From NCBI RefSeq assembly GCF_001895025.1, contig NZ_BCXI01000015.1, positions 62,001-126,000 of the forward strand: a DNA stretch of 64,000 bases, given 5' to 3'. The translations under genes were made by a program, and so were the position numbers. Source of the stretch: Rhodococcus zopfii NBRC 100606 = JCM 9919. Lineage in GTDB: Bacteria > Actinomycetota > Actinomycetes > Mycobacteriales > Mycobacteriaceae. Shown in pieces: positions 45,512-54,257 of this stretch. The stretch's first letter is position 1, and every line of letters starts with the position of its first letter. A model generated the notes under the pieces. It did no database searches. It was not told the origin of the DNA and saw nothing but the letters and a program-made list of their open reading frames with translations.

Positions 45512-47188
45512 TCAGAACGCGTCGGCCGGCTTCGCGAGTTCGCGCAGGAACATGTCGGCCATCTTGATCGCGCGGTCGCCGCCGTCGGCGTTCGCGACGA
45601 ACACCGCGAACGCCATGTCGCCGCGGACGCCGTAGAACCAGCGGTCGTTGCCGTTCTCCCCTGCAATGCCCGTCAGGCCGGGATGGCCCTTCAGGAACGA
45701 CGCCGGTCCGTTCTGGACGTTGTCGCCCATCATGCCGCGCAGCGCGTCGATCACCGCGGCCGGCAGCGGTTCGGCCGGGTCCGCGACGGTCGCGGGCTGT
45801 CCCTGGACGATCGTGGGCGGGGGCGCCGTGCCGCGGGCGATCGACGCCGCGAGCAGCGCGGCCCCGATCGGGCTGAGCAGGGTGTCGCTGTCGGCCGCGG
45901 ATCTCGCGAACTGCACGACCCCGCTGCGACCCTGGCCGAACTGTGCGGTCTCGAAGTCGAATCCGGGCACGGAATAGTCGAGGCCGAGACCGAGGCTGCG
46001 CGCGATGTCACCCAGTTCGGCGGTGCTGACCTGCGACGGGTCCTTCCCCAGGGCGATGCCTGCCGCGACCCGGACCGGGTCCAGGGCAGAGCCCGCCGGG
46101 TACAGCCCGAGGGTTGCGACGGGCCCGAGCTCCATCGCCTGGTTGTTCACGTCGAGGGCGAGGATGCCGCCGGTGGACGGCTGGACCGCCACGATCGCGG
46201 CGGGCGTGCCGACACTGACGACCGCTTCCTTCGCGGCGAGCTGGACGTGCGAGTCGAGGGTCGAGACGAGGTCCGGCGGCGGCGGCCCCTGGAATCCGGC
46301 GACCTGGATCGGGCCGTCCTGCGGATCCTCCAGGGTCACGGCCCAGCCGGCGGTCCGATCGCGCTCGAGCTGCCACGCGCCGCGCAGCGAGTCGAGGAGC
46401 GGGCTCGAGATCCGACGATCGGCGCTGACGAGCGTCGGGGTCTTGATCACCTCGACGCCGGGAATGGGGACGATGGCGTCCTCGAGGAACTGGTAGTCCT
46501 GGTCACGCAGCTTGACGGCGGCGATCCGTTCACCGGGCTGATCCGCGAGGCGCTGCTGCATCGACTGGGCGGTGATGACCGGTGCGACCGGCGCGAGGAC
46601 GTCGCCGAGCAGCGTGGTCGTCAACACCGGGTCGGGCATCTTCGCGGGATCGAGCACGACGGTGTTGATCGTCTGCTCGGCCATCAGCAACTGCCCGTTG
46701 CGATCGAAGATCCGCGGGGGCGCGGCGTCGGTGCGCACGTGGTGGACGGTACGTCCGCCCCCGAGGTCGGGCACGACGATGTCGGGGCTCCACGACACGC
46801 GCCAGCCGACGGCGAGCTTCTTGACGGAACCGTCCACCTGATAGGACCAGTCCTTGTCCGGGCCGAAATTCCAGTTCCCCGCGAGGGTGAAGTAGCCGGA
46901 CTCGCCGGAGAGCTCGACCAACTGGGTGATGTCGAAGTCGACGGTGCCGTCGGAGAGCCCGTCGAACAGCTGGGCCAGGGTCGCGGCTGCTGCGTTCGGG
47001 TAGGACGTGAGGGCGGCGGCGCCCTCGACGTCACGATCGTTCAATTCTGCGACGAAATCGTCGACGAGGCGCTCCGCATCGGTGCGGGAATCGGCCATCG
47101 TGAACGCCACGATCCCAGCCGCCACGCAGATCACGATCGCGGAGATGAGGGCGACCACGCGCACTCGTCGCCGTTCCCGAGAACCCAT
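45512..47188 (-). CDS. Penicillin-binding-protein paralogue lacking catalytic motifs (pseudo-transpeptidase)
   Basis: The protein has 558 residues. A membrane anchor (about residues 9-33) is followed by an NTF2-like MecA_N domain, a PBP dimerisation region and a transpeptidase-fold domain similar throughout to the gene just upstream. The nucleophile motif reads SALD (Ser367, Asp370 where Lys is needed), the SxN region is missing by a deletion of several tens of residues, and KTG is replaced by IAG (GLTGIAGENGN). Acylation by penicillin or stem peptide should therefore be impossible. It may regulate or scaffold the active partner. It is 83 bp downstream of that gene on the same strand and has an ordinary ATG start. 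Confidence 0.82.
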   Translation of the reverse strand: MGSRERRRVRVVALISAIVICVAAGIVAFTMADSRTDAERLVDDFVAELNDRDVEGAAALTSYPNAAAATLAQLFDGLSDGTVDFDITQLVELSGESGYFTLAGNWNFGPDKDWSYQVDGSVKKLAVGWRVSWSPDIVVPDLGGGRTVHHVRTDAAPPRIFDRNGQLLMAEQTINTVVLDPAKMPDPVLTTTLLGDVLAPVAPVITAQSMQQRLADQPGERIAAVKLRDQDYQFLEDAIVPIPGVEVIKTPTLVSADRRISSPLLDSLRGAWQLERDRTAGWAVTLEDPQDGPIQVAGFQGPPPPDLVSTLDSHVQLAAKEAVVSVGTPAAIVAVQPSTGGILALDVNNQAMELGPVATLGLYPAGSALDPVRVAAGIALGKDPSQVSTAELGDIARSLGLGLDYSVPGFDFETAQFGQGRSGVVQFARSAADSDTLLSPIGAALLAASIARGTAPPPTIVQGQPATVADPAEPLPAAVIDALRGMMGDNVQNGPASFLKGHPGLTGIAGENGNDRWFYGVRGDMAFAVFVANADGGDRAIKMADMFLRELAKPADAF

Positions 47189-47271
47189 ACAGTTCAACCT
47201 TCACTTCAGTCACTGGAGCCTCAAGCACAGCTTGCCTACGATGCTGTCACAGTTGGACTACGAGGATCGAA

Positions 47272-49062
47272 TCACCCCCTGAGCATTCGTCCTGCCACTT
47301 CCACCGCGGGAGCCGAACTACCCGCCCCCGCAACGAAAACCGCGAACGCAAGATCGTTCTGCGCTGCAATGAACCATCCGTGCGCCCCGCTGTTGTCACC
47401 GTACTCTGCGGTCCCCGTCTTACCGATCAGTTCCGGAATGTCCCGCAAAGCGGTTGCGGTCCCGTCGGTCACGGTCTCGCGCATCATAGTTCGCAATGCA
47501 GCAGTCGTCGTTTCGGACGCCGCGTCCACTGTTCGGTCCGCCGTCGCCGGCTCGCTCTGCACGATCATCGGAAGCGGAGGCGAACCGCGCACGATCGACG
47601 CCGCGACCATCGCCATCCCGAACGGCGATGCCGTGACCGTCCCCTGACCGATCGCCGACTCGACGCGCTGCGCCGCCGACTCCGTTACCGGCACACTGCC
47701 GGTAACGGTCACCAACCCCGGTGTCACATAGTCGATACCGAGACCGAACTGTGCCGCGGCATCGGTCAGCGCATCCGCCGGCAGGCCCACCGCCAACCGC
47801 GCCATCGTCGTATTGCAGGAGCGCGCGAACGCCGTGTGCAAAGGCACCGCTCCCAGATCGAAGCTGTCGTCGTTCGGAATCGTGCGGTCCTCGATCGTCG
47901 CGACGCCGGGGCACGGCAGCACGGTGTCCGGATCCGCCACGCCCGCCTGCAACGCCGCCCATGTCGTCACCGTCTTGAAGGTCGACCCCGGTGGGTACAG
48001 ACCGGTCAGGGCGACCGGGCCCTCCGCGTCCGCCGCCGCGTTCTGCGCGACCGCGCGCACCGCTCCCGTCGACGGTTCCACCGCCACGACGACGGCAGGC
48101 TGCGACACCGGCGCGACCGCGGCCTCCGCGCGTGCCTGCAATCCGAGATCGATGGTCGTGCGCACGTCCGGCGCGTCCGACCCGTCGACACCCGCCACCC
48201 GCCTCGCCGGACCGTCCGACTCCACCGACTGCACGGCCCATCCGGCCGCCGCGTCCTGCCCGTCCTGCCACCGCTCCGCCAGACCCGACCACACCGGCGA
48301 TGCCAGTGCCCGATCCACGGTCAGCAACCGTGTCTGCGCGACCAGCGACACTCCCGGCAACGCGAGCAGCCGCGCTTCGACGGGTGCCAGGTCCTCGTCG
48401 CGCAACGTCAACGCGGTCACCGGGCTGGACCCGGCCGCCGCGAGATCCGCCGCCAGCGACTCCGCCGTGATCGACGGCACGACGGTCGCCAGCACCGGTG
48501 CGACCGCCGCCGGATCCGCGGTCGCATCGAGATTCACCAACGTCACGACCCGCTGTTCCATCAACGGCTGACCGCTGCGATCGAGCACCGAGGCGGGCAC
48601 GCCCTGGGTCCGGACATACCGCAACGACGTGTCCGCGGTCAGCCCGGGTGCGAGCACCGCGGGATCCCAGCGGATCCGCCAGCCCGCGTCGCCGTCGACC
48701 GCGGACCCGGCGGTGCGATAGGACCACTCGCCGGAATCACCTGCGGCGTCCGCGTCGGGTCCCAACCGCCACACGACGTCGAGCTCGAATGTGCCCCCGT
48801 CCCCGGTACCACCGAGCGTGACGTCGGGTGAGTCGGAGCCGAGCCCCTCGAACAACCCGCCGATCACTGCGGCCGCGGCCGCCGGGTCGGTGGTCAGATC
48901 CGCCGCGGTCTGCGCGTCACCCGCCTCGAGCGCCTCCGCGAACTGCCCGGCGACAGTATCCGGCTGATCGGGACCGGAGGAACATCCGGCCACCACGAGC
49001 GCAGCCACCGTCAGCGTCGGCAGGACCATTCGTCGTCGAAGAGGGCGCACCCGTTCGATCAT
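47272..49062 (-). CDS. Penicillin-binding transpeptidase lipoprotein (MecA_N type, Rv2864c-like)
   Basis: The protein has 596 residues from ATG 49062. Signal peptide with lipobox VVAGC; NTF2-like MecA_N domain, then transpeptidase. All motifs are present: Ser360-x-x-Lys363 in PPGSTFK, Ser415-Cys-Asn417 and Lys548-Thr-Gly in GKTGTAEYG. It crosslinks peptidoglycan outside the membrane. An upstream in-frame GTG at 49134 overlaps the preceding stop by four bases (GTGA) and may be the true start through coupling, but would put 35 residues before the signal core. The MecA_N build is linked to low beta-lactam affinity in other PBPs. Confidence 0.9.
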   Translation of the reverse strand: MIERVRPLRRRMVLPTLTVAALVVAGCSSGPDQPDTVAGQFAEALEAGDAQTAADLTTDPAAAAAVIGGLFEGLGSDSPDVTLGGTGDGGTFELDVVWRLGPDADAAGDSGEWSYRTAGSAVDGDAGWRIRWDPAVLAPGLTADTSLRYVRTQGVPASVLDRSGQPLMEQRVVTLVNLDATADPAAVAPVLATVVPSITAESLAADLAAAGSSPVTALTLRDEDLAPVEARLLALPGVSLVAQTRLLTVDRALASPVWSGLAERWQDGQDAAAGWAVQSVESDGPARRVAGVDGSDAPDVRTTIDLGLQARAEAAVAPVSQPAVVVAVEPSTGAVRAVAQNAAADAEGPVALTGLYPPGSTFKTVTTWAALQAGVADPDTVLPCPGVATIEDRTIPNDDSFDLGAVPLHTAFARSCNTTMARLAVGLPADALTDAAAQFGLGIDYVTPGLVTVTGSVPVTESAAQRVESAIGQGTVTASPFGMAMVAASIVRGSPPLPMIVQSEPATADRTVDAASETTTAALRTMMRETVTDGTATALRDIPELIGKTGTAEYGDNSGAHGWFIAAQNDLAFAVFVAGAGSSAPAVEVAGRMLRG

Positions 49063-49130
49063 GCCCGAGTTCGACGACCCGTGCCGGTCACCGACACCCA
49101 TTACCTCGCAGCCGCGAGAGTCGGCCGCAC

Positions 49131-50549
49131 TCACGCCCCGGGCCGGAGTGCCGCCGCCACCTCCTCGAATGCCGCTTCGAGAAGCGCCGCGTAGCGCTGC
49201 GGGTCCGGCATGATCTCCGGGGAGGTCAGCACCGTCAGGGTCAGATCGTCGCCGAGGCCGATCAGCCCGTGGGTGACGGTGGCCTCAGGGGTCAACGGCG
49301 GGCAGAGGGTTCCGAACAGCATCGGCCGACCGGCCAGCGCCCACGGACCGTCGTTGCCGATTCGGATGCTGGTCAGCATCGTATGCATGCGCGGACCGGT
49401 CCTGGCGCGCAGGCGTCGCCGGTTCGCGGCCAGTTCCGCCGGGAGCAGGAACGACGGAATCGCGTTCGTGTCGGTCAGATGCCGCAGGGAGGACGCCTCC
49501 CTGCGCTCCACCAGCGACGCCAGCACCGCTGCCGCGCGTCCGCGGATCGAGTCGATGCCGGGGTGCAACGCGACATCCGTCCAGTCGATGCTGTTGATGC
49601 CGAGGGCCTCCGCTTCCGCACCCAACGCGATCGTGACGAATGCGGTCAGGTCCGGGGGGCACTGTCCGGCGACGCTGGTGAGATACCGCTCGAGCGCAAC
49701 CGACACCGCCGTCAGCGCGAGCGCGGTGACCGTGAAACCCTTCGGGAGCTGCCCGGCGCGACCGAGCCGCAGAACGAGCAGCGTGCGCCGGTCGCCGGGA
49801 TCGCGGTTGAGCGTGGTCGCGGTGAGGCTCGCCGGTGGAGCAGAACCCGGGGCGGCGCCGGCCAGGGCCCGCTCGGCGTCGCGCAGCGCGGCACGCATCG
49901 TCCGCAGGTAGTGCACCGTCGCGCGGGGGGCTCGGGCAATCCCGCGCGCCGCGGCGAGGACACGATTCACGCGAGGAACGACCGGGCCCAGACCCGGGAA
50001 GTGCACCGGCTCGATACCGTCGCCGAACAGCGCCTCCGACAAGGGATCCAGGATCGGTCCCGTGATCAGTGAATGGTTCCCGCGGAACACCACGACGGTC
50101 CCGGGTGCGGTCGTGCCGGGAACGTTCCGGACACCGTGGAATACGTCGATCCGCCAGGCCGTGACGCGGACGTCGAGCGAGGTGGCGGCGAGTTGTTCGA
50201 GTGCGTCGATCAACGCCGGCCAGTCGAGTCCTGTCCGCTGGTCATGGACGACCCGCTGCTCCACCGACTGGTCGTCGGCCACCCAGTACGCGTGGTCCAG
50301 GTGTCCGGGAACGCGCACGAAGCGACGGCTCATCGGCGCGTAGAACGGCGCGCGCCGCCGAAAGTGTTCGGTGATCTCCGCGGGGGTCGGGGGTGTCCCG
50401 CTCCCGGAATCGAAAACCCAGAAGAAGAGTGTGTCGAGGTGGTGACCGCGATCGGCTTCGAGGACATAGGCAGCGTCGACCGGCCGAGCCTGCGATGTCG
50501 GTCCCACCCCACTCTTTCGCAGCGCGTCGTGACCCGCACGAATGACCAT
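49131..50549 (-). CDS. WS/DGAT-like acyltransferase with degenerate active site
   Basis: The protein has 472 residues from ATG 50549 (leaderless -10 box 8 nt upstream). Overall length and pattern match wax-ester synthase/diacylglycerol acyltransferases: VDAAYVLEADRG near the start, a middle catalytic loop, and a DUF1298-like C-terminal domain with SIRIGNDGPWALAGRPM. The HHxxxDG catalytic motif reads NHSLITG (residues 158-164): the second His is kept, the first His and the Asp are not. Its stop overlaps an upstream start of the PBP lipoprotein gene. It could be a weak or altered acyltransferase or an acyl-lipid binding protein. Confidence 0.76.
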   Translation of the reverse strand: MVIRAGHDALRKSGVGPTSQARPVDAAYVLEADRGHHLDTLFFWVFDSGSGTPPTPAEITEHFRRRAPFYAPMSRRFVRVPGHLDHAYWVADDQSVEQRVVHDQRTGLDWPALIDALEQLAATSLDVRVTAWRIDVFHGVRNVPGTTAPGTVVVFRGNHSLITGPILDPLSEALFGDGIEPVHFPGLGPVVPRVNRVLAAARGIARAPRATVHYLRTMRAALRDAERALAGAAPGSAPPASLTATTLNRDPGDRRTLLVLRLGRAGQLPKGFTVTALALTAVSVALERYLTSVAGQCPPDLTAFVTIALGAEAEALGINSIDWTDVALHPGIDSIRGRAAAVLASLVERREASSLRHLTDTNAIPSFLLPAELAANRRRLRARTGPRMHTMLTSIRIGNDGPWALAGRPMLFGTLCPPLTPEATVTHGLIGLGDDLTLTVLTSPEIMPDPQRYAALLEAAFEEVAAALRPGA

Positions 50550-50557
50550 GAGGGTGC

Positions 50558-50563
50558 ACTGTA
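50558..50563 (-). promoter_or_regulatory. -10 box for the WS/DGAT-PBP operon, leaderless
   Basis: TACAGT on the minus strand ends 8 nt before ATG 50549 and decides this start over several upstream in-frame codons. Confidence 0.55.
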
Positions 50564-50652
50564 CCGAAACGCTCGGGTCGCCCCTCTGCACCCACGCCCG
50601 CCCCGGATACCGTGTGTCCCCGGCGACCGCTGTGAGTGCAGTGACAAATCGG

Positions 50653-50681
50653 TTGCGCGTCCCGACCCCGATGCCTACCGT
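50653..50681 (+). promoter_or_regulatory. Promoter for the ABC-F gene
   Basis: TTGCGC (50653-50658), 17-bp spacer, TACCGT (50676-50681). Transcription would begin near 50688, leaving a leader of about 97 nt. Confidence 0.5.
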
Positions 50682-50741
50682 GGTTACGTCACATCGTCGC
50701 CGATCGGAGAAGGCCCTTGCTCCTGTAGAGGTTTCGCACCC

Positions 50742-50758
50742 CGCACGTCCCACGTGCG
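50742..50758 (+). promoter_or_regulatory. Hairpin in the ABC-F leader
   Basis: CGCACGT-CCC-ACGTGCG forms a 7-bp stem 26 nt before the start and just ahead of the CAGGAG ribosome-binding site. It could limit translation; no uORF is obvious. Confidence 0.35.
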
Positions 50759-50784
50759 ATCCGCCCCCACCTCCAGGAGTTCCC

Positions 50785-52323
50785 ATGACCTCTCCCGTCG
50801 GCATTTCACTTTCCGATCTGCACTACGCGCATCCGGACGGCGATCCCGTGTTCAACGGGCTCGACGCGACGTTCCCGCTCGGCCGCACCGGTCTCGTCGG
50901 CCGCAACGGATCCGGAAAAACCACTCTGCTGCATCTTGTTTCGGGATCCCTGAGGCCGACTCGCGGTTCGGTCACGGCACGCGGACGCGTCGGCTACCTG
51001 CCGCAGGACATCACCCTCGACGCGAACCTGCGGGTCGAGACCGTCCTCGGAATAGAGAACGTCCGGGCAGCACTGCGGCGCATCGAATCCGGTGACGGAA
51101 CCGCCGCGGACTTCGACACCGTCGGCGATCGCTGGGACATCGAGGAACGCGCGATCGCGACCGTGCACAGGCTCGGGCTCGACCGGATCCTGCAGGACCG
51201 GAACGACTTCGATCGCACCGTCGGAACCCTGTCGGGCGGCGAGACGGTCCTGCTCGCGCTCACCTCGCGACTGCTCGACGATCCGCAGGTCCTGCTGCTC
51301 GACGAACCGACCAACAACCTCGACACCGCCGCGCGCGGCAGGTTGTCCGAGGCGTTACGGCAGTTCACCGGAACGCTCGTGGTGGTCTCCCACGACCGCG
51401 AACTGCTCGAACGGATGGATGCGATCGCCGAGTTACGCGACGGCGCTCTGCGTCTGTTCGGTGGCCGCTACAGCGAGTACGAGCGGATCGTCGCAGCCGA
51501 ACAGGAGGCCGCGCAGGCGGCAGTCCGCGACGCCCGCAACGACGTGCGACGGCAGGCCCGCGAGCTGTCCGCCGCGCACATCGTGCTGGATCGTCGAGAA
51601 CGATATGGGCGCAAGATGTTCGAGAACAAGCGGGAACCCAAGATCGTCATGGGTGCGCGCAAGCGTTCGGCGCAGGAGTCCGCGGGTCGCTTGCGCCGCG
51701 AGCACGAGGGCAATCTCGAGCAGGCCCGTGAGCAGCTCACGCGCGCACAGGAGGCGGTGCGTGACGATCGGGAGATCCGGGTGGATCTCCCGGCCACCGT
51801 CGTGCATCCGGGTCAGCGGGTCCTCGACGAGCCGCTCGAGATCGTCGGTCCCGACCGCATCGCGCTGCACGGCCCGAACGGTTCCGGGAAGACGACCCTG
51901 CTGCATCGCATCGTGGACGCCCCGCCACGGGTGCCGTTCGCGATGCTTCCCCAGCGCCTCGACGTGTTCGACGACAACCTGTCCGTCGCACAGAACGCTG
52001 CCTTGCGGGCACCGCATCGCGCACCGCAGGATATCCGGGCGCGGCTGGCGCGTTTCCTGTTCCGCGGTGCGGATGCCGATCGCCCGGTCGGCGTGCTGTC
52101 GGGCGGCGAGCGCTTGCGGGCGGCGCTGGCCATCCTGCTCGCGGCCGATCCGGCACCGCGGTTGCTCTTGCTCGACGAGCCGACGAACAATCTCGATCTG
52201 CCGAGCCTCGAGCATCTGGCGCAGGCGCTGCTGGCGTTCGAGGGTGCGCTCGTGGTGGTGTCGCACGACGAACGGTTCCTCGGGGAGATCGGCGTGACAC
52301 GATCGGTCACACTCGGAGGATGA
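50785..52323 (+). CDS. ABC-F family ATPase
   Basis: The protein has 512 residues and no membrane helices. Two ABC cassettes: first Walker A GRNGSGKTT, signature LSGGE, Walker B VLLLDEPTNNLD; second GPNGSGKTT, LSGGE, LLLLDEPTNNLD. A charged linker of about 90 residues lies between them (RRQARELSAAH to EHEGNLEQAREQL). ABC-F proteins act on the ribosome, either as translation factors or protecting it from antibiotics. Start ATG 50785 has CAGGAG upstream. The 97-nt leader with a hairpin is compatible with regulated expression. Confidence 0.92.
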   Translation: MTSPVGISLSDLHYAHPDGDPVFNGLDATFPLGRTGLVGRNGSGKTTLLHLVSGSLRPTRGSVTARGRVGYLPQDITLDANLRVETVLGIENVRAALRRIESGDGTAADFDTVGDRWDIEERAIATVHRLGLDRILQDRNDFDRTVGTLSGGETVLLALTSRLLDDPQVLLLDEPTNNLDTAARGRLSEALRQFTGTLVVVSHDRELLERMDAIAELRDGALRLFGGRYSEYERIVAAEQEAAQAAVRDARNDVRRQARELSAAHIVLDRRERYGRKMFENKREPKIVMGARKRSAQESAGRLRREHEGNLEQAREQLTRAQEAVRDDREIRVDLPATVVHPGQRVLDEPLEIVGPDRIALHGPNGSGKTTLLHRIVDAPPRVPFAMLPQRLDVFDDNLSVAQNAALRAPHRAPQDIRARLARFLFRGADADRPVGVLSGGERLRAALAILLAADPAPRLLLLDEPTNNLDLPSLEHLAQALLAFEGALVVVSHDERFLGEIGVTRSVTLGG

Positions 52324-52556
52324 GTCGAGCGATCAATCCTGTCGACGGCACCGCCGTCGCGTACGCGACGGTGGGCCCGGAGGATGCTCCTGCGCTGCTG
52401 CTCGCGCACGGGAGCGCGTTGTCGTCGGCGATCTGGCGGGGCTTCGGGTATCTCGCGGCGCTGCGCCCGCGGTACCGGCTGCTCCCGCCGGACCTACGTG
52501 GGCACGGCCGCGGCGACAAACCGACCGATCCGGATTGCTACCGGAATGTGCTCTGA
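52320..52556 (+). pseudogene. Alpha/beta hydrolase, 5' fragment
   Basis: 78 codons with the start of an alpha/beta hydrolase: DGTAVAYATVGPEDAPALLLAHGSA (oxyanion-hole HG) and LRPRYRLLPPDLRGHGRGDKP. The nucleophile, acid and His are missing because the reading frame ends at the edge of an IS-like remnant. The start overlaps the ABC-F stop by four bases, so the intact ancestor was probably in its operon. Confidence 0.82.
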
Positions 52557-53055
52557 GCCGTGTTTCGAAAGTGGCTCCACCGCAGGAATCGAACCGATTC
52601 GGCGTGTCGTGACAACTGAATGAACGAGGTCTCCGGGTAAGCAACCAATCAAACCGTGAATATCGGGGACCCCGTGACCCGCGTAGCGGTGCCGGGGCGG
52701 GCGGATCCGACCGACGCGCAGTGGGCGCAGTTGGATCTGTTGCTGCCCCGAGCCAAGAAGGCCGGCCGACCGCCGAAATGGACGAAACGCCAGCTCATCG
52801 ACGGGATCAGGTGGCGGATCCGCACCGGATCCCCGTGGCGGGACGTCCCCGACCGGTACGGGACGGGGCAGACGATCTACGGACTGTTCCGCCGCTGGCA
52901 ACGCTCCGGGGTGTGGGCGCAAGTCCTGACCCGGTTTGCAGTCACTCGCCGACGCCGCCGGCCAGATCGTGTGGGACGTCAGCGTCGACTCGACGATCGC
53001 CCGGGTCCACCAGCACGCGGCCGGCGCCCGACACGACCGGGATGGGCAGATCGAG
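52553..53055 (+). mobile_element. IS5-family (IS427-like) insertion sequence remnant
   Basis: The transposase starts in the frame from 52656 (DPTDAQWAQLDLLLPRA, WRIRTGSPWRDVP) and continues in another frame from about 52936 (LADAAGQIVWDVSVDSTIARVHQHAAGARHD), the two-frame layout of this group. Only the first catalytic Asp region remains; the rest is gone at about 53050. GAGCCGTGTTTCGAAAG near 52553 may be the left inverted repeat. Inactive. Confidence 0.82.
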
Positions 53056-53193
53056 TCATCCGGCGTGCTCGATCCCGATCTGGGCCAGGCAGTGGTTCAT
53101 CGCCCACTGCAGGCGATCCGGGGCTTCCGCCATCTCCGCCTCGATAACGTCGAGCAGTCCGGGGAGGTCGAGCCCATCGGGCTTCTTCGCCAC
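53056..53193 (-). pseudogene. 5' fragment of a small gene, possibly DNA alkylation repair-like
   Basis: 45 codons from GTG 53193, which has AGGAGG 5 nt upstream, so the start is genuine. It includes LPGLLDVIEAEMAEAPDRLQ followed by WAMNHCLAQIGI, which I associate with proteins annotated as DNA alkylation repair, at low confidence. The frame ends where the IS remnant begins. It follows the SRPBCC gene by 35 bp. Confidence 0.5.
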
Positions 53194-53228
53194 CACGGCC
53201 TCCTGTCCGTCTCGTGCCCGAGATTCCA

Positions 53229-53696
53229 CTACACGGCCGCGATGTGTTGCTCGAGCAGGTCGAGATTCTGGCCGTGGTCGTCGCCCACCTTGCCGAGCAG
53301 ACCGGTCACCAGGAGCAGCCAGGACAGCAGCTGCGCACCCGGTTTGCCCGCCAGTGTCGGGCGGAAGCGGATGGTCTCGGTCACGATGTGGCCGCCGTCG
53401 GTCGGTGCCATGGTGAGCACCACGTCCTGCCGGATGCCGCGCTGCTTGCCGGAGAACTCGAACACTTCGTTCGGCACGTGCCGGGTGATGGTCCATCGGA
53501 CGACGTCGAAGTCGCATTCCTCGCCGTGCTTGCTGTCCCAGCTGTGCCCCGCGGCCATCGCAAAGTCGGGCGGGAGCACGGTCTCCGTCGTGTGCTCCTC
53601 ATAGCGCGCAGTCTCGACCGGGTGCGTGAATGCGTGCCAGATGAGATCCGGGTCGCCTTCCAGCCGCCGCCAGTTGGTGAAGGATGCGTAGCCCAT
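53229..53696 (-). CDS. SRPBCC (START/Bet v1-like) family protein
   Basis: The protein has 155 residues. It starts MGYASFTNWRRLEGDPDLIWHAFTHPVETARYEEHTT and ends with a long amphipathic helix (LLSWLLLVTGLLGKVGDDHGQNLDLLEQHIAAV region), the shape of SRPBCC lipid- or ligand-binding domains. GGGAGGT precedes the ATG. Ligand unknown. Confidence 0.78.
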   Translation of the reverse strand: MGYASFTNWRRLEGDPDLIWHAFTHPVETARYEEHTTETVLPPDFAMAAGHSWDSKHGEECDFDVVRWTITRHVPNEVFEFSGKQRGIRQDVVLTMAPTDGGHIVTETIRFRPTLAGKPGAQLLSWLLLVTGLLGKVGDDHGQNLDLLEQHIAAV

Positions 53697-53852
53697 GACG
53701 ACCTCCCGATGATGTGGCCCGGCTCGGACTCGATCGCGGTCGTCCAGGGCGACGGTTGTTTCTGCACAGGGTAGACGCCGGTTGCCGTCGGTGGTCGACC
53801 GTAGGGTCGAACGCGACGGGCAGAGTGGCCCGAGGATCGGGAAGGAGAAGAC

Positions 53853-54257
53853 GTGGGGACCTGGGACATGGGACCGTTCGACAACGACGGGGCGGGAGAT
53901 CTGCTCGCGGCGCTGCGGGCAGGTTGCTTCGACATCGACGACTACTGCAGGCACGTCGACGAGGAGTACCTCGAGGCGGACGATGCGCAGGCTGCCATCG
54001 CTCTCGCGGAGGTCGTCGCGGTGGCCCGCGGACTCCGACCGGCGCCCCCGCAGCTCGACGGGATCGACGCCGCCGCCTACACCGAATCCCTCAGCCCGGA
54101 GCAGCGTGGATGGATCCTGACGACCCTGCGGCGCGCGGTCGCCGGCAGCGACACCTCGGAGCTCCACGAGTTGTGGGCCGAGAACGGCCCGGAGGACCTC
54201 GAGGCGTGGCGGGCACCGATCCTGAGAAGGGTGGAGAGCCTCAGAGATCTGAGCTGA
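53853..54257 (+). CDS. DUF4259 family protein
   Basis: The protein has 134 residues. The N-terminal MGTWDMGPFDNDGAGDLLAAL is the DUF4259 signature, and the middle holds the usual ALAEVVAVARG helix. Soluble, acidic, function unknown. GTG 53853 has AGGAGAAG upstream. Confidence 0.85.
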   Translation: MGTWDMGPFDNDGAGDLLAALRAGCFDIDDYCRHVDEEYLEADDAQAAIALAEVVAVARGLRPAPPQLDGIDAAAYTESLSPEQRGWILTTLRRAVAGSDTSELHELWAENGPEDLEAWRAPILRRVESLRDLS

